64,000 nucleotides of DNA from an uncultured candidate division Zixibacteria bacterium (GTDB taxonomy: Bacteria > Zixibacteria > MSB-5A5 > GN15 > PGXB01). Every line of letters starts with the position of its first letter. Within the stretch, counting starts at the first letter, position 1. The stretch lies in the NCBI GenBank assembly GCA_937925655.1, contig CALAMC010000047.1, positions 1 through 64,000 on the forward strand. Direction: 5' to 3'. The translations under genes and the position numbers were made by a program. This document shows, piece by piece, positions 53,069-61,230 of this stretch. The notes below the pieces were generated by a model. The model searched no databases, was not told where the DNA came from, and saw only the letters and a list, made by a program, of their open reading frames with translations.

Positions 53069-55339
53069 ATGAATCTCGAACAAATTCTTGAATCATTGAG
53101 AAACGATTCGAATATCGGACGCAACATCGCCCATTGGTCGCATATCGCCGCCAAACCGGGCCGGTTTGCCGATTACCCGGACTATATCGACCGACGCCTG
53201 GTAACTCACTTCAACAAAGCCGGCATGAACCGGCTCTACTCACATCAACGAGAAGCCGTCGACTCCGTGCATGATGGCCACGACACCGTCATCGTCACCC
53301 CGACCGCCTCCGGTAAAACTTTATGCTATAATCTCCCGGTTCTGGACAGCATCATCAAAGACAAATCCAACCGCGCCTTGTACCTCTTCCCCACCAAAGC
53401 CCTCTCGCAGGACCAGTTGACCGAATTGATGGGAACAATCAACGAACTCGATATCGACATCAAAACATACACCTTCGACGGTGACACCCCCCAGACCGCC
53501 CGCCGCTTGATTCGCTCGGCCGGGCACATCGTCGTCACCAATCCCGATATGCTTCACGCCGGAATACTGCCGCATCATACCAAATGGATCAAGCTGTTCG
53601 AAAACCTGAAATATGTCGTCATCGATGAAATTCATCATTATCGGGGCATATTCGGTTCGCATCTGGCCAACCTTATCAGACGATTGAAGCGCATCTGTAC
53701 CTTTTACGGTTCCGACCCGATTTTTATCATGTGTTCGGCCACTATCGCTAATCCCGGCGAACTGGCCGAGAAAATAATCGGGCGCAAAGTGCATCTGATA
53801 AACGACAACGGCGCTCCGAGCGGTGAGAAGCACTTTATTTTGTACAACCCGCCCGTCATCAATCCGCAACTGGGCATACGCAAATCGGCCCTGAACGAAG
53901 CCTGTACTCTGGCGCAGATGTTTATTTCCGAACGCATCCAGACCATCGTCTTCGCGCATTACCGGCTTCAGGTGGAAATCCTGTTGTCGTACTTGCGCGA
54001 GGCCTTCGCCGAACCGTTCGGCAAAAATATCAAAGTGGCCGGCTATCGCGGCGGCTATCTGCCGAATCAACGCCGTGAAATCGAGCGCGGCCTGCGTCGC
54101 GGCGAAATCACCGGCGTCGTTTCCACCAACGCCTTGGAACTGGGTATCGATATCGGGTCACTCGACGTGTCCATCATCGTCGGTTATCCCGGTTCCATAT
54201 CCTCGGTCTGGCAGCAGGCCGGGCGGGCCGGACGCCGTTCCGGCGTCTCGGTGACGATATTTATCGCCAACAGCTCGGCCATCAACCAGTTTCTGGCCAA
54301 ACATCCGTCTTATGTTCTCGAAAAAACGCCCGAGATGGGCATCATCGACCCCGACAATTTGATCATCAGTACTAACCACATTAAATGTGCCAGTTTTGAA
54401 CTGCCGTTGCATGTCGGCGAGAGTTTCCGCTCCGACGGCACCGGCGAAATTCTCGACTATCTCGAAAACCAGAAAATCGTCCGCCACGCCGGAGATAAAT
54501 TCCACTGGTCCTCCGAAATATATCCGGCCCAGCAGGTATCACTCCGCTCCGCCTCGCCCGAAAATTTCGTCATATTGAATCAGTCCGACAAAAATCGCGT
54601 CATCGGCGAGGTCGATTATTACAGCGCCCCGATATTTCTGCACCCCGAAGCCATCTACTTGCACGATGCCGATCAATTTCAGGTCACCGAACTGGACTGG
54701 GACGGCAAGAAAGCCTATGTCAAAGAAGTCGAGGTTGATTATTACACCGACGCCGAAACCAAAACCGACCTCAAAGTGCTCGGCACTGCCGACGAAAAAA
54801 CCGAGGGTCAGAGCCGCTTGTCATGGGGCGAGGTAACCGTAACTTCGGTGACCGTTCTGTTCAAAAAAATAAAATTCCATACCCACGAAAATGTCGGCTC
54901 CGGTCAGCTTCTACTACCGGAACTGGAATTGCATACCAACTCGTTCTGGTACGCTTTCCCCGGCGACATTCGTTTCAAGCTAAACCTCGAGGGCGAGACC
55001 TTCGGCGGGGCGTTGCGCGGCCTGGCCAATATACTTGGCAAAATTGCACCTCTGTGGGTCATGTGCGACCCGCGCGACCTGCGCGCCATCTCACAGGTGC
55101 GCGCACCGTTTACCGAACTGCCGACCATATATATCTATGAAAACATCCCCGACGGCGTCGGCTATTCCCAGAAAATCTTCAACATCTTTCATGATTTGCT
55201 CTATGCCTGTCTCAAGCAGGTGGAAAGCTGTCCCTGTCCCGGCGGCTGTCCCTCGTGCGTCGGCCCGGAAATGGAAGTCGGCGATCACGGTAAAAACGGG
55301 ACTTTGAAACTATTGCAATATATGTATGGGATTGGGTGA
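53069..55339 (+). CDS. DEAD/DEAH-box helicase, YprA/MrfA type with C-terminal DUF1998
   Basis: The 756-residue helicase has the Q-like motif LYSHQREAVDSV, Walker A TPTASGKT (near 85), VIDEIHHY (Walker B, near 180), SATIANP (motif III), and a C-terminal helicase lobe with STNALELGIDIG and QQAGRAGRRSG (about 365-400). The last 150 residues carry the MZB/DUF1998 region with four cysteines in CPCPGGCPSC. This is the layout of Bacillus MrfA (YprA), which repairs mitomycin-type DNA damage. The ATG at 53069 fits the family start MNLEQILESL; a longer frame overlaps the previous gene. Confidence 0.9.
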   Translation: MNLEQILESLRNDSNIGRNIAHWSHIAAKPGRFADYPDYIDRRLVTHFNKAGMNRLYSHQREAVDSVHDGHDTVIVTPTASGKTLCYNLPVLDSIIKDKSNRALYLFPTKALSQDQLTELMGTINELDIDIKTYTFDGDTPQTARRLIRSAGHIVVTNPDMLHAGILPHHTKWIKLFENLKYVVIDEIHHYRGIFGSHLANLIRRLKRICTFYGSDPIFIMCSATIANPGELAEKIIGRKVHLINDNGAPSGEKHFILYNPPVINPQLGIRKSALNEACTLAQMFISERIQTIVFAHYRLQVEILLSYLREAFAEPFGKNIKVAGYRGGYLPNQRREIERGLRRGEITGVVSTNALELGIDIGSLDVSIIVGYPGSISSVWQQAGRAGRRSGVSVTIFIANSSAINQFLAKHPSYVLEKTPEMGIIDPDNLIISTNHIKCASFELPLHVGESFRSDGTGEILDYLENQKIVRHAGDKFHWSSEIYPAQQVSLRSASPENFVILNQSDKNRVIGEVDYYSAPIFLHPEAIYLHDADQFQVTELDWDGKKAYVKEVEVDYYTDAETKTDLKVLGTADEKTEGQSRLSWGEVTVTSVTVLFKKIKFHTHENVGSGQLLLPELELHTNSFWYAFPGDIRFKLNLEGETFGGALRGLANILGKIAPLWVMCDPRDLRAISQVRAPFTELPTIYIYENIPDGVGYSQKIFNIFHDLLYACLKQVESCPCPGGCPSCVGPEMEVGDHGKNGTLKLLQYMYGIG

Positions 55340-55341
55340 GA

Positions 55342-55932
55342 ATGAGCCAGACGTATTCAGAGGATGAATTGATTGCCGCAAGTGGGCACATACTATATGA
55401 AATAGATACTCTCTATAGTACGGCCTCGCTTTGGAAAGCTTTATCTACAAAACTACAATATGACCATAACGCCGGCCTGACAACGGCAACAATGACCTGC
55501 TCATGTTCATCCCCATATGCAATTGGTGGAAAAGAAGACAATTCGGATAAAATTATTATGAATGCCCTCATTGAATCATATGGCATTCATTTAAGAACCT
55601 TGTATGAATTTTTGGGTCAATTTAACGAAAAGAAGAATTCTAAAAATAAATCGGATGATATCTTGGTCAAACATTTTATAAAAGATAATCAGATATTAAA
55701 GAAACTTAAAGCAGCTGTCAGGAATTTAAAACGTGTTCATGAATTTATAAATAAGTCCGTTGCTCATTTAACGTATAAAAGAATCGAGTATAAAAAACTA
55801 AATCAGGCTTTACCTATAATAGAGAGTATGAATGAACTTATCAATCCAATTAAAATCTTTGTAGAAAATGCCGAGCATCTGGTCCGCAAGAATGATATAT
55901 TGGCTCTATTAGCAAAAATGAAGGCCCTCTAA
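55342..55932 (+). CDS. Hypothetical helical protein, AT-rich, possibly HEPN-like
   Basis: Unrecognised. The 196-residue protein is helical and rich in Lys, Asn and Ile, and the gene is much richer in A+T than its neighbours. Segments IHLRTLYEFLGQF (near 88) and EFINKSVAHLTYKRI (near 135) resemble the helices of AbiU2-like or other HEPN-type proteins, but no Rx4H motif is present, so this is weak. CSCSS near residue 52 is a Cys pair. It starts two bases after the helicase stop and ends four bases before a REP hairpin. Probably acquired with the transposase island. Confidence 0.6.
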   Translation: MSQTYSEDELIAASGHILYEIDTLYSTASLWKALSTKLQYDHNAGLTTATMTCSCSSPYAIGGKEDNSDKIIMNALIESYGIHLRTLYEFLGQFNEKKNSKNKSDDILVKHFIKDNQILKKLKAAVRNLKRVHEFINKSVAHLTYKRIEYKKLNQALPIIESMNELINPIKIFVENAEHLVRKNDILALLAKMKAL

Positions 55933-55936
55933 CCTT

Positions 55937-55966
55937 GGGTGGCCACCCCAAACTTGTTTGGGGTGG
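55937..55966. repeat. REP hairpin, upstream copy
   Basis: A GGGTGG head (55937-55942) is followed by an 11-bp stem, CCACCCCAAAC pairing with GTTTGGGGTGG, around a two-base TT centre. It lies 34 bases before the RAYT gene and is inverted relative to the downstream copy, so the heads face outward. Confidence 0.85.
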
Positions 55967-55999
55967 TTCTTAACTAAATTCAATGTTAAAGCATTCTTT

Positions 56000-56485
56000 A
56001 TGAAACGTGTCTGTTTTAACCTACCCGGTCATGCCCACGAACTGACTTTTTCATGGTATAAAAATCGACCGTTCCTGGAGGACGACAGAACCTGTCAATA
56101 TCTGGCCGATGCCATATTACGCGCCAAGGAGATTAATAATTTCGGTCTGTTAGCTTACGTTTTTATGCCCGATCACGTTCACTTGTTAATTTGGCCGCGA
56201 GAAGAACACTATAGCATTTCAAAAATACTGCTCTCCATAAAGCAGCCTGTATCTCGGCGTGAATTTATTTTCTGCAGAAAACATAACCCGGAAAAGCTCG
56301 AAAATTTCTTTACAGGCAATAAGCATGCACCATACCGGTTTTGGCAGGTCGGCGGCGGATATGATCGGAATATAATATCATCTGGTGCTATGCTGAATAG
56401 CATTAATTATATTCATAATAATCCCCTAAGGAATAAAACAGTTTCTGCCCCTAAAGATTGGCATTGGTCAAGTTTCGCAGAATGA
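56000..56485 (+). CDS. REP-associated tyrosine transposase (RAYT, Y1/HUH family)
   Basis: RAYTs are single-copy, domesticated relatives of IS200/IS605 transposases that process REP hairpins. The 161-residue protein has the HUH metal motif H59VH61 in MPDHVHLLIWP and the nucleophile region AMLNSINYIHNNPLR with Tyr137. It also has FWQVGGGYDRNI and ends with the family's WHWSSF segment. The ATG at 56000 is chosen; the longer frame starts inside the REP. It is flanked on both sides by inverted REP hairpins. Confidence 0.92.
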   Translation: MKRVCFNLPGHAHELTFSWYKNRPFLEDDRTCQYLADAILRAKEINNFGLLAYVFMPDHVHLLIWPREEHYSISKILLSIKQPVSRREFIFCRKHNPEKLENFFTGNKHAPYRFWQVGGGYDRNIISSGAMLNSINYIHNNPLRNKTVSAPKDWHWSSFAE

Positions 56486-56545
56486 AAACGCCCCGGATCA
56501 GGGCCTATTCCGATAGATTTTGCTGACTTTACATGGATCTAAAGA

Positions 56546-56575
56546 CCCCTCCAAACAAGTTTGGAGGGGCCACCC
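56546..56575. repeat. REP hairpin, downstream copy
   Basis: CCCCTCCAAAC pairs with GTTTGGAGGGG around AA, followed by CCACCC (56570-56575). Its reverse complement begins GGGTGG, the same head as the upstream copy. The stem differs at two positions with matching changes on the other arm, so pairing is conserved. Confidence 0.85.
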
Positions 56576-56580
56576 TTTTT

Positions 56581-56589
56581 CCCCCCCCC
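56581..56589. repeat. Poly-C tract of nine bases
   Basis: Nine consecutive Cs lie about 97 bases before the DUF4097 gene and just after the downstream REP, within the likely promoter region of that gene. Such tracts can vary in length by slippage. Confidence 0.6.
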
Positions 56590-56685
56590 ATATTTTTTCA
56601 AATCAAAACATTTACTTTTTTGAATCCTTCTTAATATCCCCCCGTAAATAAAATTAAAAAGAAAATATTGCGGGGAGTGTAGGTT

Positions 56686-57627
56686 ATGATTACAAAAACC
56701 GTGTCAAAATTCCTATTGACGATAATATTCACGACCCTTCTGGCCGCGGCCGCCTGGGCCGACATCGAAAAAGAAGTCACCCGAACGTTCGATGTCAAAC
56801 CTGGCGGGACCCTGATAATCGATTCCGACCGCGGATCAATCGATGTGCAAACAACCGAAAACAACAAAGTCGAAATACTCGTCATATTAACCGCCAAAAC
56901 CTCTCGTGAGAGCCGGGCCGAAGAAATTTTCGAAGACTTCTCGCTGGAAATCGAACAGGAGGGCAATAATGTGCGCGTCCTGGGCGATTATAGACGTGAT
57001 TCCGGCTGGTTTGGAACCGAAAACAATAAGTTCCGGGTGGAGTTCCTGGCCCGTATTCCCGGCAAATTCAATGTTGACCTCGAAACCGGCGGCGGCTCAA
57101 TTTTCGTCGACAATTTGGAAGGCTCCGTCAAGGCCAAAACTTCCGGCGGAAGTCTTAAATTCAACCGGATCAAAGGCCCGGTTGACGCCCGGACTTCCGG
57201 AGGGAGTATTTCCCTTAAAAGCTGCGAGGGCTTTGCCGATGTCCGGACATCCGGCGGAAGTATCAATATCGGACAGGTTAACGGCGAAGTTCTGGCTAAA
57301 ACCTCCGGCGGAAGCATCAGCGTCGATGAAGTTAAAGGCTCTATTGACGCCACCACGTCCGGCGGAAGTGTCACGGCCCGGATCTCGGAACAGCCAAAAT
57401 CCGACTGCCGTTTAAGTACATCCGGCGGAAGTGTCACCGTTTATCTGGCCAAAGATATAGCCGTTGACCTCGACGCCCGCACCAGTGCCGGACGGGTCGA
57501 TTCCGACTTCGACGTGGAAACGAAAAGCCGCTCTTCCCGCTCTTCACTGCGAGGGAAAATTAACAGCGGCGGCCCCGAATTATATTTGAGAACCTCGGCG
57601 GGCAATATTTATGTAAACGAAATCTGA
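56686..57627 (+). CDS. DUF4097 beta-solenoid protein, exported
   Basis: The protein of 313 residues has a signal peptide (hydrophobic 8-24, cleavage near AWA-D). The mature part is a DUF4097/DUF4098-type beta-helix with a TSGGS-like motif whose Thr recurs at 134, 152, 170, 188, 206 and 224 (exactly 18 residues apart) and again at 245, then TSAGR and TSAGN variants. Each unit is probably one solenoid coil. No enzyme activity is expected; related proteins are surface or adhesin-like. GGGGAG precedes the ATG and a terminator follows. Confidence 0.85.
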   Translation: MITKTVSKFLLTIIFTTLLAAAAWADIEKEVTRTFDVKPGGTLIIDSDRGSIDVQTTENNKVEILVILTAKTSRESRAEEIFEDFSLEIEQEGNNVRVLGDYRRDSGWFGTENNKFRVEFLARIPGKFNVDLETGGGSIFVDNLEGSVKAKTSGGSLKFNRIKGPVDARTSGGSISLKSCEGFADVRTSGGSINIGQVNGEVLAKTSGGSISVDEVKGSIDATTSGGSVTARISEQPKSDCRLSTSGGSVTVYLAKDIAVDLDARTSAGRVDSDFDVETKSRSSRSSLRGKINSGGPELYLRTSAGNIYVNEI

Positions 57628-57666
57628 TAGCAACAATATACACCTCCTGCTCACTGCAATGGAAAG

Positions 57667-57694
57667 GGCCGGGGCGCGCGATGCCCCGGCCTTT
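57667..57694 (+). terminator. Terminator of the DUF4097 gene
   Basis: GGCCGGGGC, a seven-base loop and GCCCCGGCC are followed by TTTATATT, about 40 bases after the stop. Confidence 0.85.
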
Positions 57695-57716
57695 ATATTA
57701 ACCGCATTTTACAATC

Positions 57717-57742
57717 AAAAAAAAGGCGGCCCGAAAGCCGCC
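57717..57742 (-). terminator. Terminator of maeB
   Basis: Minus-strand GGCGGC, six-base loop, GCCGCC and eight Ts, about 19 bases after the malic enzyme stop. Confidence 0.87.
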
Positions 57743-57760
57743 ATTGATGCATGATATAAA

Positions 57761-60022
57761 TCAGCGTTTCTTCTGTTCATCAAGCTGGGCATCCACCACA
57801 GCCACCGCAACCATATCGACAATCTGATTGACGTCAGCCGAGCGCTGCAAAACATGGACGGCCTTGGAAAAGCCCAGTAGAATCGGGCCGATAGCGGTCA
57901 GACCACCCATACGTTCCAGCATTTTATACGCAATATTGCCCGAATTCAAATCCGGGAAGATAAACACGTTGGCCTTTTCCTGAAGCCGGGAGAACGGGAA
58001 ATATTTCTTGATCAATTCCGGCAACAGTGCGGTGTCGGCCTGCATTTCTCCCTCGACGACTAAATCCGGATAACGCTTCTTAATCAATTCCGTCGCTTTA
58101 GCCACTTTAATCGATTCCGGATACTTGGCCGATCCGAAGTTGGAAAATGAAAGCATCGCCAACCGTGGTTCGATATCGAAAGCCTTCGAAACATTAGCCG
58201 CGCAGAAGGCGATTTCGGCCAGCTCTTCGGCGGTCGGATTTATGTTAACCGTGGTATCGGCCAGCATAAATAGCTCCGTCTTGGAGAGCATCGCATATAG
58301 CCCGGAAACCCGCGAGATGCCGGGATTGAGCGGGATAATTTCCAGTGCGGGACGAATCGTCGTCGTATAATCGCTTAGTACCCCGCTGACCAGAGCGTCA
58401 CAGTCGCCACGATCCAGCATCATCATCCCGTAATAAACCGGCCGACGCATTTTATCCATGGCGCTGACCATAGTAACACCCCGGCGGCACCGCTTTTCGT
58501 AATATACCTTGGCATACTCTTCAAGTTTGGCCGATTTCCGGGGATCGATTATCTCGATTCCGTCCAGCCCGATTTCATAATCGGCGGCCACCTTTTTGAT
58601 CTCCTGCGGGTCACCAATCACGATTGGCGTCGCAATACCGTCGCGGCGGACTATATTGGCCGCCCGCAAAATGAGCGAGGATTCGCCTTCGGGGAATACC
58701 ACCTTCTTGGGGGCGCGCTTGGCCTTGTTGGTTATCTTGTTCATGAAAATGCGGCCCTTGCTGATACGCCGTTCCAGCGACTCCCGGTATTCCTCGATGT
58801 CTATTTTCAAGCGTGCCATCCCTGTATCCATAGCCGCCTTGGCCACAGCCGAAGCTTCCCAGACCAATACTCTCGGGTCAAACGGCTTGGGAATAATGTA
58901 ATCGCGGCCGAATTTGAAATGGTCCACCCCATAGGCGCGGGCCACCTCCTCGGGCACATCCATCTTGGCCAGTTTGGCCAGCGCATTAACCGCCGCGATC
59001 TTCATGTCGTCGGTAATCGCTTTGGCCTGCGTATCCAGCGCCCCACGGAAAATAAACGGAAATCCGAGAACATTATTCACCTGGTTGGGATAATCCGAAC
59101 GGCCGGTGGCCATAATTACATCCTTGCGCGCATCCACGGCGTCGGGATACGTGATTTCCGGGTTGGGATTGGCCATAGCGAAAATTATCGGGTCATTCGC
59201 CATCGATTTGACCATCTCCTTGGTGACCGTATCCGCCACCGACACGCCCACGAAGGCGTCGGCATCCTTCATGGCGTCGGCCAGCGTGTGGCAATCGGTT
59301 TTACGGACGAATTCCTGTTTGTATTTATTGTACTTGTCCCCGCGGCCTTCATACATGACACCCTTGGAATCGACCATCAATATATTGTCCGGATTGACGC
59401 CGAGCATGATGTACAATTTGGCGCAGGCGATGCCCGCCGCCCCGGCTCCGGAAAAGACAACCCGAATTTTTCCGATGTCTTTTTTCACCAGTTCAAGAGC
59501 ATTCAATAGAGCCGCCCCGGAAATGATTGCCGTCCCGTGCTGGTCGTCATGGAAAACCGGTATATTCATCGTCGCCTTGAGCGTTTCCTCGATATAAAAA
59601 CACTCCGGCGCTTTGATATCTTCGAGATTGATGCCGCCGAAAGTCGGCTCCAGAAGCTGGCAGCATTTGATTATTTCGTCGGGATTTTCGGTATTCAGTT
59701 CGATATCGAAAACATCGACATCGGCAAAGCGCTTGAACAGGACGCCCTTGCCTTCCATCACCGGCTTGCCTGCGGCGGCGCCGATATTGCCCAGTCCCAG
59801 GACGGCTGTGCCGTTCGAGACCACCGCCACCAGGTTACCCTTGGCGGTGTACTTATATACGTCGGAAGGTGTTTTATGAATCTCAAGGCATGGCTCCGCC
59901 ACGCCCGGAGTATAGGCCAGCGACAAATCAAGCTGGGTTACACAGGGTTTGGTCGAAGTAACTTCGATCTTGCCCGGTTTGCCCTTGGAATGATAATCAA
60001 GGGCCTGTTGTTTGGTTATCAT
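57761..60022 (-). CDS. maeB: Bifunctional malic enzyme / phosphotransacetylase-like protein
   Basis: MaeB decarboxylates malate to pyruvate with NAD(P)+. The protein of 753 residues has an N-terminal malic enzyme (about 1-410: SLAYTPGVAEPC with the catalytic Tyr, GLGNIGAAAGKPVMEGK, FHDDQHGTA, FSGAGAAGIACAKL for NAD(P) binding) and a C-terminal phosphotransacetylase-type domain (about 430-750, KKVVFPEGESSLILRAA to PILLGFSKAVHVLQ). In enteric MaeB that domain is regulatory, binding acetyl-CoA, rather than catalytic. It is monocistronic with its own promoter and terminator. Confidence 0.94.
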   Translation of the reverse strand: MITKQQALDYHSKGKPGKIEVTSTKPCVTQLDLSLAYTPGVAEPCLEIHKTPSDVYKYTAKGNLVAVVSNGTAVLGLGNIGAAAGKPVMEGKGVLFKRFADVDVFDIELNTENPDEIIKCCQLLEPTFGGINLEDIKAPECFYIEETLKATMNIPVFHDDQHGTAIISGAALLNALELVKKDIGKIRVVFSGAGAAGIACAKLYIMLGVNPDNILMVDSKGVMYEGRGDKYNKYKQEFVRKTDCHTLADAMKDADAFVGVSVADTVTKEMVKSMANDPIIFAMANPNPEITYPDAVDARKDVIMATGRSDYPNQVNNVLGFPFIFRGALDTQAKAITDDMKIAAVNALAKLAKMDVPEEVARAYGVDHFKFGRDYIIPKPFDPRVLVWEASAVAKAAMDTGMARLKIDIEEYRESLERRISKGRIFMNKITNKAKRAPKKVVFPEGESSLILRAANIVRRDGIATPIVIGDPQEIKKVAADYEIGLDGIEIIDPRKSAKLEEYAKVYYEKRCRRGVTMVSAMDKMRRPVYYGMMMLDRGDCDALVSGVLSDYTTTIRPALEIIPLNPGISRVSGLYAMLSKTELFMLADTTVNINPTAEELAEIAFCAANVSKAFDIEPRLAMLSFSNFGSAKYPESIKVAKATELIKKRYPDLVVEGEMQADTALLPELIKKYFPFSRLQEKANVFIFPDLNSGNIAYKMLERMGGLTAIGPILLGFSKAVHVLQRSADVNQIVDMVAVAVVDAQLDEQKKR

Positions 60023-60073
60023 GAACCGCTCCTTATTATGGTAATAACCGTAATTTTTCGCATACCAGCGGGC

Positions 60074-60101
60074 ATATTATGGGGTTATAAACAGAAGTCA
60101 A
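60074..60101 (-). promoter_or_regulatory. Candidate promoter of maeB
   Basis: Minus-strand TTGACT (60101-60096), 16 bases and TAATAT (60079-60074), about 50 bases before the maeB ATG. The 307-base gap 60023-60329 holds this promoter, a weak terminator for the next gene and no evident gene of its own. Confidence 0.5.
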
Positions 60102-60306
60102 GATGTTTATCCAAGGTTTTCTAAAATACCGTTTTGGAGTGAGGTTGTTGTGCTGTTTCAGCCCAGAATCAAAGCCGGGTGGGCGGGAACGTGACAACTG
60201 CGCCATCGAAAATCACGGCCCCCCATTTTAAATATTCCCGGCGGCTGCGATTGCGACGCCGACACCGGAAAGTAACCAATCCGCAGGAAATACCCACGGT
60301 TATAAA

Positions 60307-60329
60307 AATGTCCATGCGTTAAAGACATT
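60307..60329 (-). terminator. Weak terminator of the 60330 barrel gene
   Basis: AATGTC and GACATT form a 6-bp AT-rich stem around 11 bases, directly after the stop codon and followed by TTTATAA. It is plausible but weak. Confidence 0.4.
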
Positions 60330-60938
60330 CTATCTGAAATAGTGATATAAAACCAGGCCGATTCCGGTGTTTCCGTTCGGGCTTGATTTGTATTCATCAT
60401 TCGCGCCCGATAAACTGAATTCTCCGAACAGCACCGAGGAATTCGAAACTCCCGCGCCAAGACCAAATGATAGTTGATATCCCATCCCCTGATAATTGCC
60501 GGGATAGTACGTTGCGCCGCTTTCCGCAAATGAATCGACACTAATCCACTGCCGCGAATGCTTTGTTCGAAAACGTTCAAATACTGAAATGCCGAAATAA
60601 TGATATATCGATCCGACAATCTTCTTGCGATGCATGGTACCGCCGACAAACCATATAAGTTGTGGTCCGATCTCGATATCACTGAAATCCCGGTATTTGA
60701 ATAACCGGCGATTAAACGCCGCCCTTATCCCGACCGCAATATCCGTAAACATCATCACCCCGAACGCCCCTCGGAACGTCGCCCGTTGGTCATCGTCGTA
60801 ATCGAAATAGTGGGAGTAATCCATCCCGATTGAAATAAAGGCATTGCCCTGCTTGGTCGGAAAGCTGTCGGCCATTGTGTTCGAATGAGACAGCAAAATT
60901 ATAAAAACCAGACCAAAAAATAATACAGATTTATTCAT
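60330..60938 (-). CDS. Outer-membrane beta-barrel protein
   Basis: The protein of 202 residues has a signal peptide (hydrophobic 4-18, cleavage near TMA-D) and a mature part of short amphipathic strands with many aromatics, ending in GIGLVLYHYFR, a typical outer-membrane C-terminal strand with final aromatic residue. No function can be assigned. GAGGGG lies eight bases before the ATG. The ribosome site and first codons lie in a 68-bp unit repeated directly upstream, so a second, out-of-frame start precedes this one. Confidence 0.7.
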   Translation of the reverse strand: MNKSVLFFGLVFIILLSHSNTMADSFPTKQGNAFISIGMDYSHYFDYDDDQRATFRGAFGVMMFTDIAVGIRAAFNRRLFKYRDFSDIEIGPQLIWFVGGTMHRKKIVGSIYHYFGISVFERFRTKHSRQWISVDSFAESGATYYPGNYQGMGYQLSFGLGAGVSNSSVLFGEFSLSGANDEYKSSPNGNTGIGLVLYHYFR

Positions 60939-61029
60939 CCCACTTACCCCTCTTGCTATAACAAAATTATAAAAACCAGACCAAAAAATAATACAGATTT
61001 ATTCATCCCACTTACCCCTCTTGCTATAA
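60894..61029. repeat. Perfect 68-bp tandem duplication over a gene start
   Basis: Bases 60894-60961 and 60962-61029 are identical. The unit holds the ribosome site, the ATG and the first 15 or so codons of the barrel gene. Because 68 is not a multiple of three, the outer copy's ATG at 61006 opens only a 16-codon frame that ends at TAG before the functional start. From 61030 to 61230 I see no gene. Confidence 0.95.
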
Positions 61030-61230
61030 TATAAAAACGGGCCATCCCCAATACTGTTTAATAAGCCTTTCATGAGCAAGGCCGTTGAAGTCAACGCCTC
61101 TAATTTGTTCGGGACAAAACTATGTAATCGGCGAATCTTCAGTCAGGCAGGTTGTGCCGATTTGCCCAAGGTACTGAACACCTTGAACCGGTGAAGTGCG
61201 TGAGGCGCCGGGCGGCCTGATATCTTTCTG

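Noticed and set aside
53321..54070. 249-codon minus-strand frame inside the helicase gene
   Set aside because: Lies wholly within conserved helicase motifs on the other strand; no domain of its own.
57133..57430. Regularly spaced short repeats considered as a CRISPR-like array
   Set aside because: The repeats are coding (TSGGS units of a beta-solenoid), 54 bases apart, in one open frame; no cas genes.
60158..60682. 174-codon minus-strand frame overlapping the barrel gene
   Set aside because: The other frame (60330-60938) has a signal peptide, ribosome site and barrel pattern; this one has none.
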